The position numbers were made by a program, and so were the translations under genes. A stretch of 64,000 nucleotides of DNA from CALBPI01 sp038531945 (GTDB taxonomy: Bacteria > Pseudomonadota > Gammaproteobacteria > Steroidobacterales > Woeseiaceae). The notes below the pieces were generated by a model. That model had not been told where the DNA came from. It ran no database searches and saw nothing but the letters and a program-made list of their open reading frames with translations. The number at the start of each line of letters is the position of its first letter. Position 1 is the stretch's first letter. Positions 9,033-18,162 of this stretch are shown in pieces. The stretch is from assembly GCA_038531945.1 (NCBI GenBank), contig JBCBBH010000001.1, positions 930,001-994,000 of the forward strand. Reading direction: 5' to 3'.

Positions 9033-10552
9033 GCAGCACCGGCGTGGTTTTGCAGGCGCGCCAGGAACGCCTCATGCGTGGGCATCGCCTGAAGCGAGCG
9101 CGCGACCACTTCATGCATTTGTTTGAGCCGAGCGGTCACCTCCGCGTCACCGAGGCCGTCGACCACCGGATGGTAGCCGCGCGTGGATAAGCCTTGCCCA
9201 TGCATGACAGCCAACCAACTGGTCTCGGTGAATAACTCATCCCGTTCACGAATGATCCGACCGTTGGCGCTATACAGAGCAATTTTTCGACGCAAGTGGT
9301 CACTGACCGGCAGGTTTTGGCAGTGCTGCCAGAACGCGGTGTCGTCACGTTCGGTCTGACGATAGTGCAACACCAGAAAATCTCGAATGTACTCGTACTC
9401 GGCCCGCGTGGCTCGGTTGTACTCCTCTATATCCGCGTCCGACATCTCTCGTGTTGGAAACAGCGTCATCAAGCGCGCGATACCGGTTTGAATCAAATGG
9501 ATGCTGGTCGACTCAAGCGGTTCGAGGAAACCTGCCGCGAGTCCGAGTGACAGTACGTTCTTCTTCCAGACCGATCGACGAATGCCGGTCGTGAATCTAA
9601 GCTGTCGCGGTTCCCCAATCGGCGTACCTTCCAGGTGACCGAGAAGTGTTGTCGTCGCCTCATCTTCGCTGGTGAATGAGTCGCAATACACATGCCCATT
9701 GCCGGTTCTGTGTTGTAGCGGAATTCGCCATTGCCAGCCGGCATCGCGCGCCGTTGAGCGCGTAAATGGTTCGGGCGGTTTGGACCGTTCGCATCCCACA
9801 GCAACAGCCCGATTGCAGGGTAGCCAATTCGACCAGTCGTCGTATCCGGCTTTAAGGGTCTGCTCGATCAACAGACCTCGAAAGCCGGAGCAATCAATAA
9901 AGAATTCGCCCGAAACGGTTTGTCCATCCTCGAGCGTCAGCGCTTCGATGCCACCGTTGTCCGGGTTTGAGACGACGTCTTGCACGCGTCCTTCGATACG
10001 TTCCACGCCGCGCGCCTCTGAATAGCGACGCAGAAACGCTGCGTAGCTCGCAGCATCAAACTGAAAAGCGTAGGCGATGAACGCTAACGGTGAGTTTTTC
10101 TGACGCTTGTCGGGTCGCATGAAGCGCCCCGCCTTGGCAGCTAGTTCCTGCAGGCAAAATTCGCCAAGTGGCGGCACGGATTGTCGTTTCGACTGGTGCA
10201 GCCAGAAGTGATGAAACGCGACGCCTTCCATGTCGGCGCCATAATTGCCGAACGGATGAAAGTAGCTGTGTCCTTTTCTGCGCCAGTCGGTGAACTCAAT
10301 GCCGAGTTTGTAAGTCGCGTGGGTTTCCCGCACGAACTCGTCTTCGTCCAGATCGAGTAACCGGTTAAACAGCGTGATTTGCGGAATCGTCGCCTCGCCG
10401 ACGCCGACCGTGCCGATCGCCTCAGATTCAACCAACCGGACACGCAAGCCGGCCGGTACCATCAAGCGTGCCAGCGCCGCGGCGGCCATCCAACCCGCAG
10501 TGCCGCCACCGAGAATCACAACATCACGGATAGGGGTGGACTCGGTGGTCAT
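9029..10552 (-). CDS. Flavin-dependent halogenase, tryptophan-halogenase family (third active paralog)
   Basis: 507 residues. FAD-binding GGGTAGWM is at 15-22, the catalytic lysine aligns at K82 (ATYKLGIEF), the family WxWxIP motif is present (GWQWRIPLQHRTGNGHVY) and the FLEPLESTSIHLI loop keeps the catalytic glutamate. All residues needed to form and use hypohalous acid are therefore present. Enzymes of this clade that sit beside TonB receptors (BrvH, Xanthomonas Xcc halogenases) prefer bromination of free indoles in vitro; their natural substrates are unknown. The first ATG compatible with the family is at 10552, overlapping the upstream paralog's stop. A reduced-flavin supplier is not encoded nearby. 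Confidence 0.92.
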   Translation of the reverse strand: MTTESTPIRDVVILGGGTAGWMAAAALARLMVPAGLRVRLVESEAIGTVGVGEATIPQITLFNRLLDLDEDEFVRETHATYKLGIEFTDWRRKGHSYFHPFGNYGADMEGVAFHHFWLHQSKRQSVPPLGEFCLQELAAKAGRFMRPDKRQKNSPLAFIAYAFQFDAASYAAFLRRYSEARGVERIEGRVQDVVSNPDNGGIEALTLEDGQTVSGEFFIDCSGFRGLLIEQTLKAGYDDWSNWLPCNRAVAVGCERSKPPEPFTRSTARDAGWQWRIPLQHRTGNGHVYCDSFTSEDEATTTLLGHLEGTPIGEPRQLRFTTGIRRSVWKKNVLSLGLAAGFLEPLESTSIHLIQTGIARLMTLFPTREMSDADIEEYNRATRAEYEYIRDFLVLHYRQTERDDTAFWQHCQNLPVSDHLRRKIALYSANGRIIRERDELFTETSWLAVMHGQGLSTRGYHPVVDGLGDAEVTARLKQMHEVVARSLQAMPTHEAFLARLQNHAGAA

Positions 10553-12066
10553 GCAATTTGCTCCATGGCAGGTGTCGGCGCGCAGTAGCGTTTGAGATAC
10601 GCCGCGTGCGGCGGCATGTGTTCTGCTGCGGTGCCGTAAACTGTTGCCATCTCCTTCAGCTGTTGCCGAACTCGTGCGCTGTCCAGAGATTCGAGCAGCG
10701 GATGATGCGCCTTTGGCCGAAGTCCTTGTCCCAGCATGACGGCAACCCAGCTGGTCTCGGTAAAAAGATCCGCGCGATGCGCGAACCACTGGCCGCGATG
10801 CACAAATGCATCGATCCGCTCGGCCAGCGTGTCTGGAATCGGCGTGGTTCGCACAGTGCGCCAGAACTCTGAATCGTCGCGCGCGGTCGCATGGTAGTGC
10901 AGGATGACAAAGTCACGAACGTCGTCGAACAGGTTTGACATCAGCTCGTTGTATTGGCGTCGACTCGGCGCATAGTCATCATGACCGGGAAACAATGCCA
11001 GCAGCTTGCTGATACCTTCCTGAATCAGATGGATACTGGTCGACTCCAACGGCTCCAGGAATCCCGCCGATAAGCCAATCGCAACACAGTTATGCGACCA
11101 GAACGCGGTCTGCCGGCCGGTTCTGAACCGCAGTGCGCGCGGTTCGTCCGTGGGTTGCGTATCGAGGTTTTGCAATAGCGTCTGGCTGGCGGCTTCGTCG
11201 CTCGTGAATGCGCTGCAGTACACGTGGCCATTGCCGGTGCGATGTTGCAGTGGGATGCGCCATTGCCAACCGCAGTCGTGTGCGGTCGAGCGTGTACTCG
11301 ACTCAAGGCGTGCTGCGCTTTGACTCGGTACGGCGAACGCGCGGTCGCACGGCAGCCAATGTGACCAGTCCTGAAACTCTGCTCCCAGAGTCTGCCCGAG
11401 CAGCAGCGAACGGAAACCGCTGCAGTCGATGAAAAAGTCACCGTTGATGGTCTGTCCGTCCGCGAGAGTCAACGAACGAATATCACCGCTATCGTGATCC
11501 TGAGACACGTCTGCGATCACACCCTCGATTCTCTGCACCCCTCGCTCTTGGGCAAAGTCGCGTAAAAACCGCGCGTAACGACCCGCATCGATGTGATAAG
11601 CGTGTCGCAGCTGACTAAGAGGCGAGTCCACAGCATCCATTCGCGGCTGCATGAAACGTGCGCGCGCGGCTGCCTGTGCGCCGATGGAAAACGTATCCAG
11701 TGCCGTCGGCTCGCCAAGCCAATGCCAGATTTGATGAAAGCCGAGACCGTCGATGTCGAAACCGAACGCGCTGAACGGATGAAAATACCTCGAGCCTTTT
11801 TGCCCCCAATGGATGAAATCGATACCGAGTTTGTAGGTGCCACCGGTTGCCGCCAGGAAATCGTGCTCGTTGATACCGAGCATATGATTAAAGTCCGCCA
11901 ATGGCGGAATCGTGGCTTCACCCACGCCGACAGTGCCGATCGTTTCGGATTCCACCAGGGTGATGGTGGTGTGCCGCGGCGTGAAACGTGAGAGCGCGGC
12001 TGCTGTCATCCAGCCGGCGGTGCCGCCACCTGCGATGATCACTTGTTGCGGGGCGAGTGTCGTCAT
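10549..12066 (-). CDS. Flavin-dependent halogenase, tryptophan-halogenase family (second active paralog)
   Basis: 505 residues. The dinucleotide-binding GGGTAGWM lies at 13-20, the catalytic lysine is K79 (GTYKLGIDF), exactly the position used in PrnA, and CGWQWRIPLQHRTGNGHVY carries the WxWxIP motif. The FLEPLESTSIHLIQEG loop provides the glutamate. It is clearly paralogous to its two active neighbours but shares only the conserved motifs over long stretches, so this is an old duplication rather than a recent tandem copy. Start and stop codons overlap both neighbours by 4 bases. The substrate is unknown; the link to a cello-oligosaccharide operon is positional. Confidence 0.92.
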   Translation of the reverse strand: MTTLAPQQVIIAGGGTAGWMTAAALSRFTPRHTTITLVESETIGTVGVGEATIPPLADFNHMLGINEHDFLAATGGTYKLGIDFIHWGQKGSRYFHPFSAFGFDIDGLGFHQIWHWLGEPTALDTFSIGAQAAARARFMQPRMDAVDSPLSQLRHAYHIDAGRYARFLRDFAQERGVQRIEGVIADVSQDHDSGDIRSLTLADGQTINGDFFIDCSGFRSLLLGQTLGAEFQDWSHWLPCDRAFAVPSQSAARLESSTRSTAHDCGWQWRIPLQHRTGNGHVYCSAFTSDEAASQTLLQNLDTQPTDEPRALRFRTGRQTAFWSHNCVAIGLSAGFLEPLESTSIHLIQEGISKLLALFPGHDDYAPSRRQYNELMSNLFDDVRDFVILHYHATARDDSEFWRTVRTTPIPDTLAERIDAFVHRGQWFAHRADLFTETSWVAVMLGQGLRPKAHHPLLESLDSARVRQQLKEMATVYGTAAEHMPPHAAYLKRYCAPTPAMEQIA

Positions 12067-13376
12067 TTTTGACCCGCCTGCTGTGCGGCTGCCAGATACT
12101 CGGACAGTGTCGGAAACCCCGACGTGACTCTGCCGATTTCAGAGCGCAGTCGCGCGCACTGCTGCGCACGCAACTCGGCGGGAAATCGCTCGGCGAGAGG
12201 ATCGTGGGTGGCCGGCAAATGGCCGAGCGCGAACAGAAGACTAATCCAGTCCCAGCGATTCAACAGGGTGCAGTCAGGGTCGTGCCAAACCCCTCGCTTG
12301 CGCCACAACTCGAGCGCGGATAGCGGCAAGTCGTCGTCGGTGTTGCCCAGCGCGGACTCGACCAAAGCGTTAGCGGATCGAAGTGATGCGATATCCGCGA
12401 GCGTTTGCTGGTTGAACGCCTGTCGGTGATTGGCCTCGTTACCGGCCGGTGGCAGCCACGCCGCGAGGCGGCGAATCGATCGCATGAGCAGGCTGGAATA
12501 CCACGGCAGTAACGGAGTGAGCGCATGCGCTGCGGCGCCGATACGTACGCGATGACCCTGCCAGGGCGGGCCGTCTATCTCGTCGCGCTCGCGCTGCACT
12601 CGCAGGTTCAGTGTCGCCTTAGCGAGTGGCAGCGTCAGTTCCCAACCGGACTGCGCGAAGGCCAGTGTGTAGGCCGGATGCGAGGCGCTGCCGTCTTCCA
12701 TGCTCGATTGAAGCCAGAGTTGAGCCTCGCTGGCGGCGTTACCGCGTGCATCGATAATCAAATCCGCATCCAGCGTGTCACCATCAACTAGCTTGAGTCG
12801 ACGCTCGTCGTCGGCTAGATCTTCCAGGGTTGCATCCAACGGTGCCGTGACCTGCACCCCTCTGGCATCGAGTCCATCGGTGAGCACATGCGTCAATGCC
12901 CTGATATCCATGAGTCGTGTGAACTCGTGTTGTAGCGGTCCGATGGCGTTGCGGGATACCGGCGGCGCAAATTTTGAGGCCTGCATGGCCTGCCAGGCCG
13001 GCGAGTAAGCAAAGTAGGGCTCCTCGCGGTCGGTGAGTAGCCAATGGTGGTGAAAGTCGCTGCCAGCAAAGTCGAGGCCGACAGAGCCGAACGGCAAGGT
13101 GCGCTCGCCGAGTGTCACGCCAAGCGCAAAGCTGGCCTGGCACGCTTTCAACAGCGTCAGGTCAGAAATACCTAACGGGCTCAGCAAATCGTCAGGGCGC
13201 GCGGGCAGCGCGCAGTACGCGGAGTCGCAACACTCGACGCCTGGCACTGGCACGAGTGTGATGCGGACTCCGGTGCCTCGACAAGTATGGGCGAGCCAGC
13301 TTGCAGCTAGTGTTCCCTCGAACCCTGCGCCGACGATGGCGACCGATTGTAAGGTGCGTGTTCGAGCTGACCTCAT
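12063..13376 (-). CDS. Halogenase-fold flavoprotein paralog lacking catalytic residues
   Basis: 437 residues, about 65 shorter than its neighbours. The N-terminus still forms a Rossmann strand-turn-helix (VAIVGAGFEGTLAASWLA) but the GGGTAGWM signature is gone. The segment that should carry the catalytic lysine reads ASFALGVTL, with Ala84 at the lysine position. The WxWxIP motif is reduced to GWELTLPL (second Trp replaced by Leu), and I cannot find the FLEPLESTS loop with the catalytic glutamate. The frame is intact and coupled by 4-base overlaps on both sides, so it is not a decaying pseudogene. A non-halogenating partner, flavin-binding scaffold or different oxidoreductase is possible. Confidence 0.8.
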   Translation of the reverse strand: MRSARTRTLQSVAIVGAGFEGTLAASWLAHTCRGTGVRITLVPVPGVECCDSAYCALPARPDDLLSPLGISDLTLLKACQASFALGVTLGERTLPFGSVGLDFAGSDFHHHWLLTDREEPYFAYSPAWQAMQASKFAPPVSRNAIGPLQHEFTRLMDIRALTHVLTDGLDARGVQVTAPLDATLEDLADDERRLKLVDGDTLDADLIIDARGNAASEAQLWLQSSMEDGSASHPAYTLAFAQSGWELTLPLAKATLNLRVQRERDEIDGPPWQGHRVRIGAAAHALTPLLPWYSSLLMRSIRRLAAWLPPAGNEANHRQAFNQQTLADIASLRSANALVESALGNTDDDLPLSALELWRKRGVWHDPDCTLLNRWDWISLLFALGHLPATHDPLAERFPAELRAQQCARLRSEIGRVTSGFPTLSEYLAAAQQAGQK

Positions 13377-14881
13377 GCGGCGCGCTCCTGGCAAAACGCA
13401 CGCAGGTAGTGATCGTGATCGGGCATCTGCTGCACGGCGTTCTGAATGCGCGCTTTGAGTTCGCACAGCCGCTGTTTCAGCTGTCCCGGATCGATGGCAT
13501 CGACCCGAACATCGTAATGTTCCGGGACCAAACGCTGTCCCAGCATCACGGCCAGCCAACTCGGCCGCAGGAATAGCCCTTGCTGATACTCGTTGAAGTG
13601 CCCGGACCGGCAAAACAAGTCCATACGTTCGCGCAGTGAGTCGGGCGGGTCGAGATGACGCATGTAGCGCCAGAACTCGGTGTCGTCACGCTCCGTCGCG
13701 ACGTAGTGCAATACCAGGAAATCGCGGACACGCGTGAATTCGAGATCCAGCAAAGTGTTGAATGACTCGCGTTCCGCTGCGTAGTCGTCATCCAGCGGAA
13801 AGTGAGCAATCAATTGTTCGACCGCAGCCTGGATCAAATAGATGCTGGTGGACTCAAGCGGCTCCAGGAACCCACCCGACAGGCCGATTGCCACACAGTT
13901 GTGATGCCACATGCGCGTTCGCTTGCCCGTCGTGAATCGCAATTGCCGTGGCGTTGCCAGTTCCGGTTCGGAAACAGCGCCGAGCAAGCACGAGGTTGCG
14001 TCGTCCGCGTCCATGAACTGGCTCGAATAGACCAGACCGTTGCCCATGCGGTGTTGCAACGGAATGCGCCAGCGCCAGCCGTTGGCTTCGGCAATTGCCT
14101 GCGTATAGGGCGCCGTGGCGCCGCGGGCTTCGCTGGGCATCGCCACTGCCCGGTCGCAGGGCAGCCAGTGTTGCCAATTCGTGTAGCCGGACTGCAAGGC
14201 CTGTTCAATCAGCAAACCGCGAAATCCGCTGCAGTCGACGAACAAGGTGCCCTCAAGTTCGCGGCCGTCATCAAGTACGACCGACATAATGTCGCCGGTC
14301 TCACTGTGGCGTCGAGTATCGACGACGAAGCCCTCGATCCGGGTGACACCGCGCGCCTCGGCCAGCGTTCTCAAGAAAGGCGCGTACCGCGTGGCGTCGA
14401 GCTGATAGGCGTAACCGTAACTGTTGGCCAGGCGCTCGCCGTTCGTCTCTGGGTGTTTGAACTTGCCGGCGGCTGCGGCCATGACCGGCACGGAGTAGGT
14501 GCTAAAAGCGCCGACCTCAGGGTCGTGCGCGAGGCGTCGCCAGAAGTGGTGGAAGTCCACACCATGGTTTTCTACGCCGTAGTCGCCAAAAGGATGGAAG
14601 TAAGCATCGCCCTGCTGCCCCCAGTTGCGAAACTCAATACCGAGCTTGAATGTCGCTGAGGTCGCTTTCATGAAGCTGGCCTCGTCGATACCCAGGTTGT
14701 CATTAAAGCGTTTCAGGTGCGGCAACGTGGCCTCACCGACGCCAATAATGCCGATGGCTTCGGATTCAATTAACGTGACTGATGCGAGCGATGACGGTAT
14801 CGCCGTCGCAATGGCTGCCGCTGTCATCCAGCCGGCTGTCCCCCCACCAACCACGACTACTTTGTGTCTAGGTTGCCCCAT
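13373..14881 (-). CDS. Flavin-dependent halogenase, tryptophan-halogenase family (first gene of operon)
   Basis: 502 residues from the ATG at 14881, which puts the conserved VVVVGGGTAGWM at residues 8-19 as in the paralogs; longer upstream frames would run into the divergent receptor gene. Catalytic lysine K79 (ATFKLGIEF), W269/W271 of the WxWxIP motif and Glu343 in FLEPLESTSIYLI are all present, matching PrnA K79, W272/W274 and E346 in spacing. It is the promoter-proximal gene of an eight-gene coupled operon and is divergent from the TonB-dependent receptor, an arrangement known for this halogenase clade in xanthomonads and caulobacters. The ribosome-binding site is weak. Confidence 0.92.
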   Translation of the reverse strand: MGQPRHKVVVVGGGTAGWMTAAAIATAIPSSLASVTLIESEAIGIIGVGEATLPHLKRFNDNLGIDEASFMKATSATFKLGIEFRNWGQQGDAYFHPFGDYGVENHGVDFHHFWRRLAHDPEVGAFSTYSVPVMAAAAGKFKHPETNGERLANSYGYAYQLDATRYAPFLRTLAEARGVTRIEGFVVDTRRHSETGDIMSVVLDDGRELEGTLFVDCSGFRGLLIEQALQSGYTNWQHWLPCDRAVAMPSEARGATAPYTQAIAEANGWRWRIPLQHRMGNGLVYSSQFMDADDATSCLLGAVSEPELATPRQLRFTTGKRTRMWHHNCVAIGLSGGFLEPLESTSIYLIQAAVEQLIAHFPLDDDYAAERESFNTLLDLEFTRVRDFLVLHYVATERDDTEFWRYMRHLDPPDSLRERMDLFCRSGHFNEYQQGLFLRPSWLAVMLGQRLVPEHYDVRVDAIDPGQLKQRLCELKARIQNAVQQMPDHDHYLRAFCQERAA

Positions 14882-14910
14882 AACCGTTGACTTGTTCGTC
14901 GTTTTCGCTA

Positions 14911-14927
14911 TTCTGACCCAGTCAGAA
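14911..14927. promoter_or_regulatory. 17-bp palindromic candidate operator
   Basis: TTCTGACCCAGTCAGAA has two perfect 7-bp arms (TTCTGAC / GTCAGAA) around CCA. It lies 30 bases before the halogenase operon start and about 100 bases before the divergent receptor start, where a repressor would block the operon promoter. The LacI protein encoded at 19213-20262 is a candidate binder, although LacI operators usually have a central CG, which is absent. Confidence 0.45.
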
Positions 14928-15027
14928 ATGACAACGCAAGCCATTTTTGACATACGAATTGAAATTGCTGGCGGGATGCAGGTGATCGGGGGATCGCCGC
15001 CTGCCGAGAAAAACGAGGGGGCATCAC

Positions 15028-18000
15028 ATGGCGGACGACGCTGTAGAGCGAGCACGTAAGGGCTCGTTGTCTTATCACGTAAAGCTGGCATTGCTGGGTC
15101 TCGGTGCTTCCGCGCTATCGACCGGGGCAGTGGCCCAGGACGAATCGCAAGACGAGCGCGAGCCGGACGAGGCGCTTGAAGAGATCATCGTTCGCGGTGT
15201 CCGCGACAGTTTGCGCAATGCTCAAGCGCTGAAGCGCGATTCCGACGTCTTCGTCGACGCAGTGACTGCGACCGACATTAATGCGCTACCGGATCGCTCG
15301 ATCACGGAAGTCCTGCAACGTGTCCCCGGAGTCTCGATCACCCGCTTCGCTGGCGCCGATGATCCGGACCATTTCTCCGTAGAGGGTTCGGGAACCGTCG
15401 TGCGCGGCTTGAACTTTGTGCGAAGTGAGCTCAACGGTCGAGACGTGTTCACGGCTGATGCTGGCCAGGCACTTGGCTTCCAGAACGTGACACCCGAATT
15501 GATGCAGTCCGTTGAGGTGTTCAAGAACCAGTCGGCGGATATGATCGAGGGTGGCATCGGTGGCACCGTCAACCTTGTCACGCGGCGTCCGTTTGATAGC
15601 GAAGCCAATACCCTCGCGTTCTCGGCAGAATCCAACTATTCGGACCTGCGCGAAGAGTGGGCACCGACGATCTCCGCCTTGTGGTCCTCGCGCTGGGATC
15701 TGCCGGGTGGCGGGGAGTTCGGTGCGCTTCTCGGGGGTGCTTATTCCGAGCTTTCATCGCGCGCTGATGGCACGTTGATTGCCGATTGGCTGGATCGCGA
15801 CGGCACCGGTCAATTCACGCCTAGCGGCGGTGGGATTCGCTCGCAGTTTTTCGATCGTGAGCGTGTTGGTGTGTCCGGAGCTCTGCAATGGGCCAACGCC
15901 GACGGCACTTTGGAAGCGACCACCCAGTTTTTCCACTCGGCCTACGATAACGCCTGGAACGAGCGTGCAATAGAGCCGAGTATCGATGACGCTCCCGGCA
16001 TCTCCGCGCGGCCTGGCACGAGCTTCGCGTTTGGTAACAACGGTTTGTTTGAAAGTGGTGTCATATCGCAGAACGTCGGCTGGCGCTCCAACGATGCAGC
16101 ACTGCCCCTGAACGGCGTTCGCAACCTCGCGTTGACGCGCTCGCGTGTCGATAACCCGGTAACCAACGAATACAGCTTCAATTTGAAGTGGGCGCCGACC
16201 GATCGCCTGCGCGCGCAGTTCGATGTGCAACATATTCGCTCGAAGGTTGAGGTCGAGGACTACACCGTTCACAACGCGTTTTTCACCGATACACAAATCA
16301 ATGTGAGCGGTGATGTGCCTTCGGTGACCTATCTGGCTCCGACCGATACGCCTGCCGATTACCTCAGTAGCGAGCAAGCGTTTTATACGCGTTCCATCAT
16401 GGATCACCTGCAGGACAACGAGGGTGACGAAACGGCGGTGCGTGCAGACTTCGAATTTGATTTCGAAGGCGACACATGGGCGAAGTCAGTCCGCTTCGGG
16501 GCCAGGTACGCGGAGCGTGACCAAACGGTACGCGCATCCACATTCAACTGGGGCAACATGAGCGCCACGTGGAATGACCCGCTGTTGATCAGCGAGTCGA
16601 GCGCACCTGCCGGTACCTTCGCACCTTTCAATTTCGATAACTATCAGCGTGGCGGCACGACTGGTGCGGAAGGCGCACTGTTTTACTCCGGCGCATTCAA
16701 CCCGGATGCACTGCGTGAGTTCGCGGCCACATCGTCCGTCGCGAGCTGGGTTCCTTTGGAGGATCGTGGCGGCGTCGTACCGGGCACGTCATTCCTTCCG
16801 GGTGAAATCAATATAGCCAGGCAGGAAACCACCGCGGCTTACGTCCGCTTCGATTTCGGCAATGAGTTCAGCAACGGCATGACCCTCGACGGTAATGTCG
16901 GCGTGCGCTATGTCACGACGGATCAAAGCGCGAGCGGCGGCATCAACTTCCCGAACATCCAACAGTTCCTGGACTCGGATGCGGATGTCGCAGCGCGCTG
17001 TGAACCGAACGCTCCAGGTGAGCCGGTTCCAGGATTCTGTGCGGTCGACCCTGCAACGCAGGAGGCTTACCTGCGCTGGGCAAACGGCGCCAGCACGCCG
17101 CTCGATGATAGTTACGACTATGACAACGTGTTACCGAGCCTGAACCTGAAGTGGGGTCTCAACGACGAGATGATCATCCGCTTCGGCTGGTCGCAGGCGA
17201 TAAGCCGCCCGGACTTTGGCCTACTGAAGAGCTTCTTCACACTCAATTTCGGTGGCGACGATCCGGTTACCGGCGCATGGCTCGGGCCGAATGCATCAAC
17301 GGCGAATGTGCGACTCGATCCGATCGAGTCGAACCAGTTCGACCTGGCGTATGAGTGGTATTTCGATGATGTCGGTTCGCTGACCTTATCGTTGTTCCAC
17401 AAGGATCTCGATAATTACATCGTTCCTGCGACGACCGTGCGTAGCTTCACCAATAATGGCGAGACTTTTGATGTCCGCGTCGATGGTGTCGGCAACGCCG
17501 GCGATAGCGGTGAGATCCGAGGCTTTGAAATCGCCTATCAGCAGACGTTCGACATGCTGCCGGGTATCTGGTCCGGGTTGGGTATGCAGGCGAACTACAC
17601 CCGAATCGACACCGAGGGCGTGCCCAATATCGGCGCGAACAACACGAGTGCCAACGGAACATCGACAGCGCCAAACTTCGATGTCACAGGGTTGTCGCTA
17701 CCCGGGTTATCAGAAGACACATTCAACGTCGTCGGCTTCTGGGAGAACGACAAGTTCAGCGCTCGTCTGGCCTACAACTATCGCTCCGAGTACACGCTGA
17801 CGGTTCGTGATGTCATATTCCCATTCACACCGATCGTGCACGATGACATTGGTCAGCTGGACGCCTCGTTCTTCTACCGCATCAACGATGTGTTCGAGGT
17901 GGGCGTGCAGGGCGTCAACCTGACCGATGCGATCACGGAGACGCGTGCGGTCTACACCGAGAATCTGGATCAGGCACCGCGCTCGTTCTTCCGCAACGAT

Positions 18001-18036
18001 CGCCGCTACGCCGTGATTCTGAGAGGACGCTGGTAG
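15028..18036 (+). CDS. TonB-dependent receptor of the oligosaccharide-uptake locus
   Basis: 1002 residues. After a long signal region ending ALSTGAVAQ comes a TonB-box-like stretch (EEIIVRGVRDSL), the plug domain (DRSITEVLQRVPGVSITR, then GGIGGTVNLVTRRPFD) and a 22-strand barrel ending in YAVILRGRW. This architecture matches the Xanthomonas-Caulobacter receptor subfamily whose genes are often adjacent to tryptophan halogenases. It should move a ligand too large for porins across the outer membrane; given the cellulase, GH3 and GH94 genes, oxidised or plain cello-oligosaccharides are likely. GAGGGGGC precedes the ATG at good spacing. A strong terminator follows. Confidence 0.93.
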   Translation: MADDAVERARKGSLSYHVKLALLGLGASALSTGAVAQDESQDEREPDEALEEIIVRGVRDSLRNAQALKRDSDVFVDAVTATDINALPDRSITEVLQRVPGVSITRFAGADDPDHFSVEGSGTVVRGLNFVRSELNGRDVFTADAGQALGFQNVTPELMQSVEVFKNQSADMIEGGIGGTVNLVTRRPFDSEANTLAFSAESNYSDLREEWAPTISALWSSRWDLPGGGEFGALLGGAYSELSSRADGTLIADWLDRDGTGQFTPSGGGIRSQFFDRERVGVSGALQWANADGTLEATTQFFHSAYDNAWNERAIEPSIDDAPGISARPGTSFAFGNNGLFESGVISQNVGWRSNDAALPLNGVRNLALTRSRVDNPVTNEYSFNLKWAPTDRLRAQFDVQHIRSKVEVEDYTVHNAFFTDTQINVSGDVPSVTYLAPTDTPADYLSSEQAFYTRSIMDHLQDNEGDETAVRADFEFDFEGDTWAKSVRFGARYAERDQTVRASTFNWGNMSATWNDPLLISESSAPAGTFAPFNFDNYQRGGTTGAEGALFYSGAFNPDALREFAATSSVASWVPLEDRGGVVPGTSFLPGEINIARQETTAAYVRFDFGNEFSNGMTLDGNVGVRYVTTDQSASGGINFPNIQQFLDSDADVAARCEPNAPGEPVPGFCAVDPATQEAYLRWANGASTPLDDSYDYDNVLPSLNLKWGLNDEMIIRFGWSQAISRPDFGLLKSFFTLNFGGDDPVTGAWLGPNASTANVRLDPIESNQFDLAYEWYFDDVGSLTLSLFHKDLDNYIVPATTVRSFTNNGETFDVRVDGVGNAGDSGEIRGFEIAYQQTFDMLPGIWSGLGMQANYTRIDTEGVPNIGANNTSANGTSTAPNFDVTGLSLPGLSEDTFNVVGFWENDKFSARLAYNYRSEYTLTVRDVIFPFTPIVHDDIGQLDASFFYRINDVFEVGVQGVNLTDAITETRAVYTENLDQAPRSFFRNDRRYAVILRGRW

Positions 18037-18090
18037 CCCGCGGAACTCACTCTCCCCCCAAGGGCGAGGTCCAGAGAATACTGGACACCG

Positions 18091-18126
18091 AACGAACCAC
18101 TCACGGATGGGTGGTTCGTTTTTTTT
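18091..18126 (+). terminator. Rho-independent terminator of the TonB receptor gene
   Basis: A perfect 10-bp stem AACGAACCAC / GTGGTTCGTT with a 10-base loop is followed directly by six further T residues, 55 bases after the receptor stop codon. Confidence 0.92.
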
Positions 18127-18162
18127 GCACGAACACGCAGTCTCCCGGGTGTGGTTCTCGAA

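Noticed and set aside
10553..10789. N-terminal extension of the third active halogenase
   Set aside because: Would overlap the upstream halogenase by 240 bases; the conserved flavin-binding start begins right after the ATG at 10552.
13377..13613. N-terminal extension of the halogenase paralog
   Set aside because: It is the out-of-frame 3' end of the upstream halogenase; the ATG at 13376 overlaps that stop in the same ATGA manner as its neighbours.
13802..14659. 285-codon open frame antisense to the first halogenase gene
   Set aside because: Complement of a well-conserved halogenase; the frame is open because of codon composition, with no motif of its own.
15754..16407. 217-codon open frame antisense to the TonB receptor gene
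   Set aside because: Covered by the receptor barrel; no recognisable protein features.
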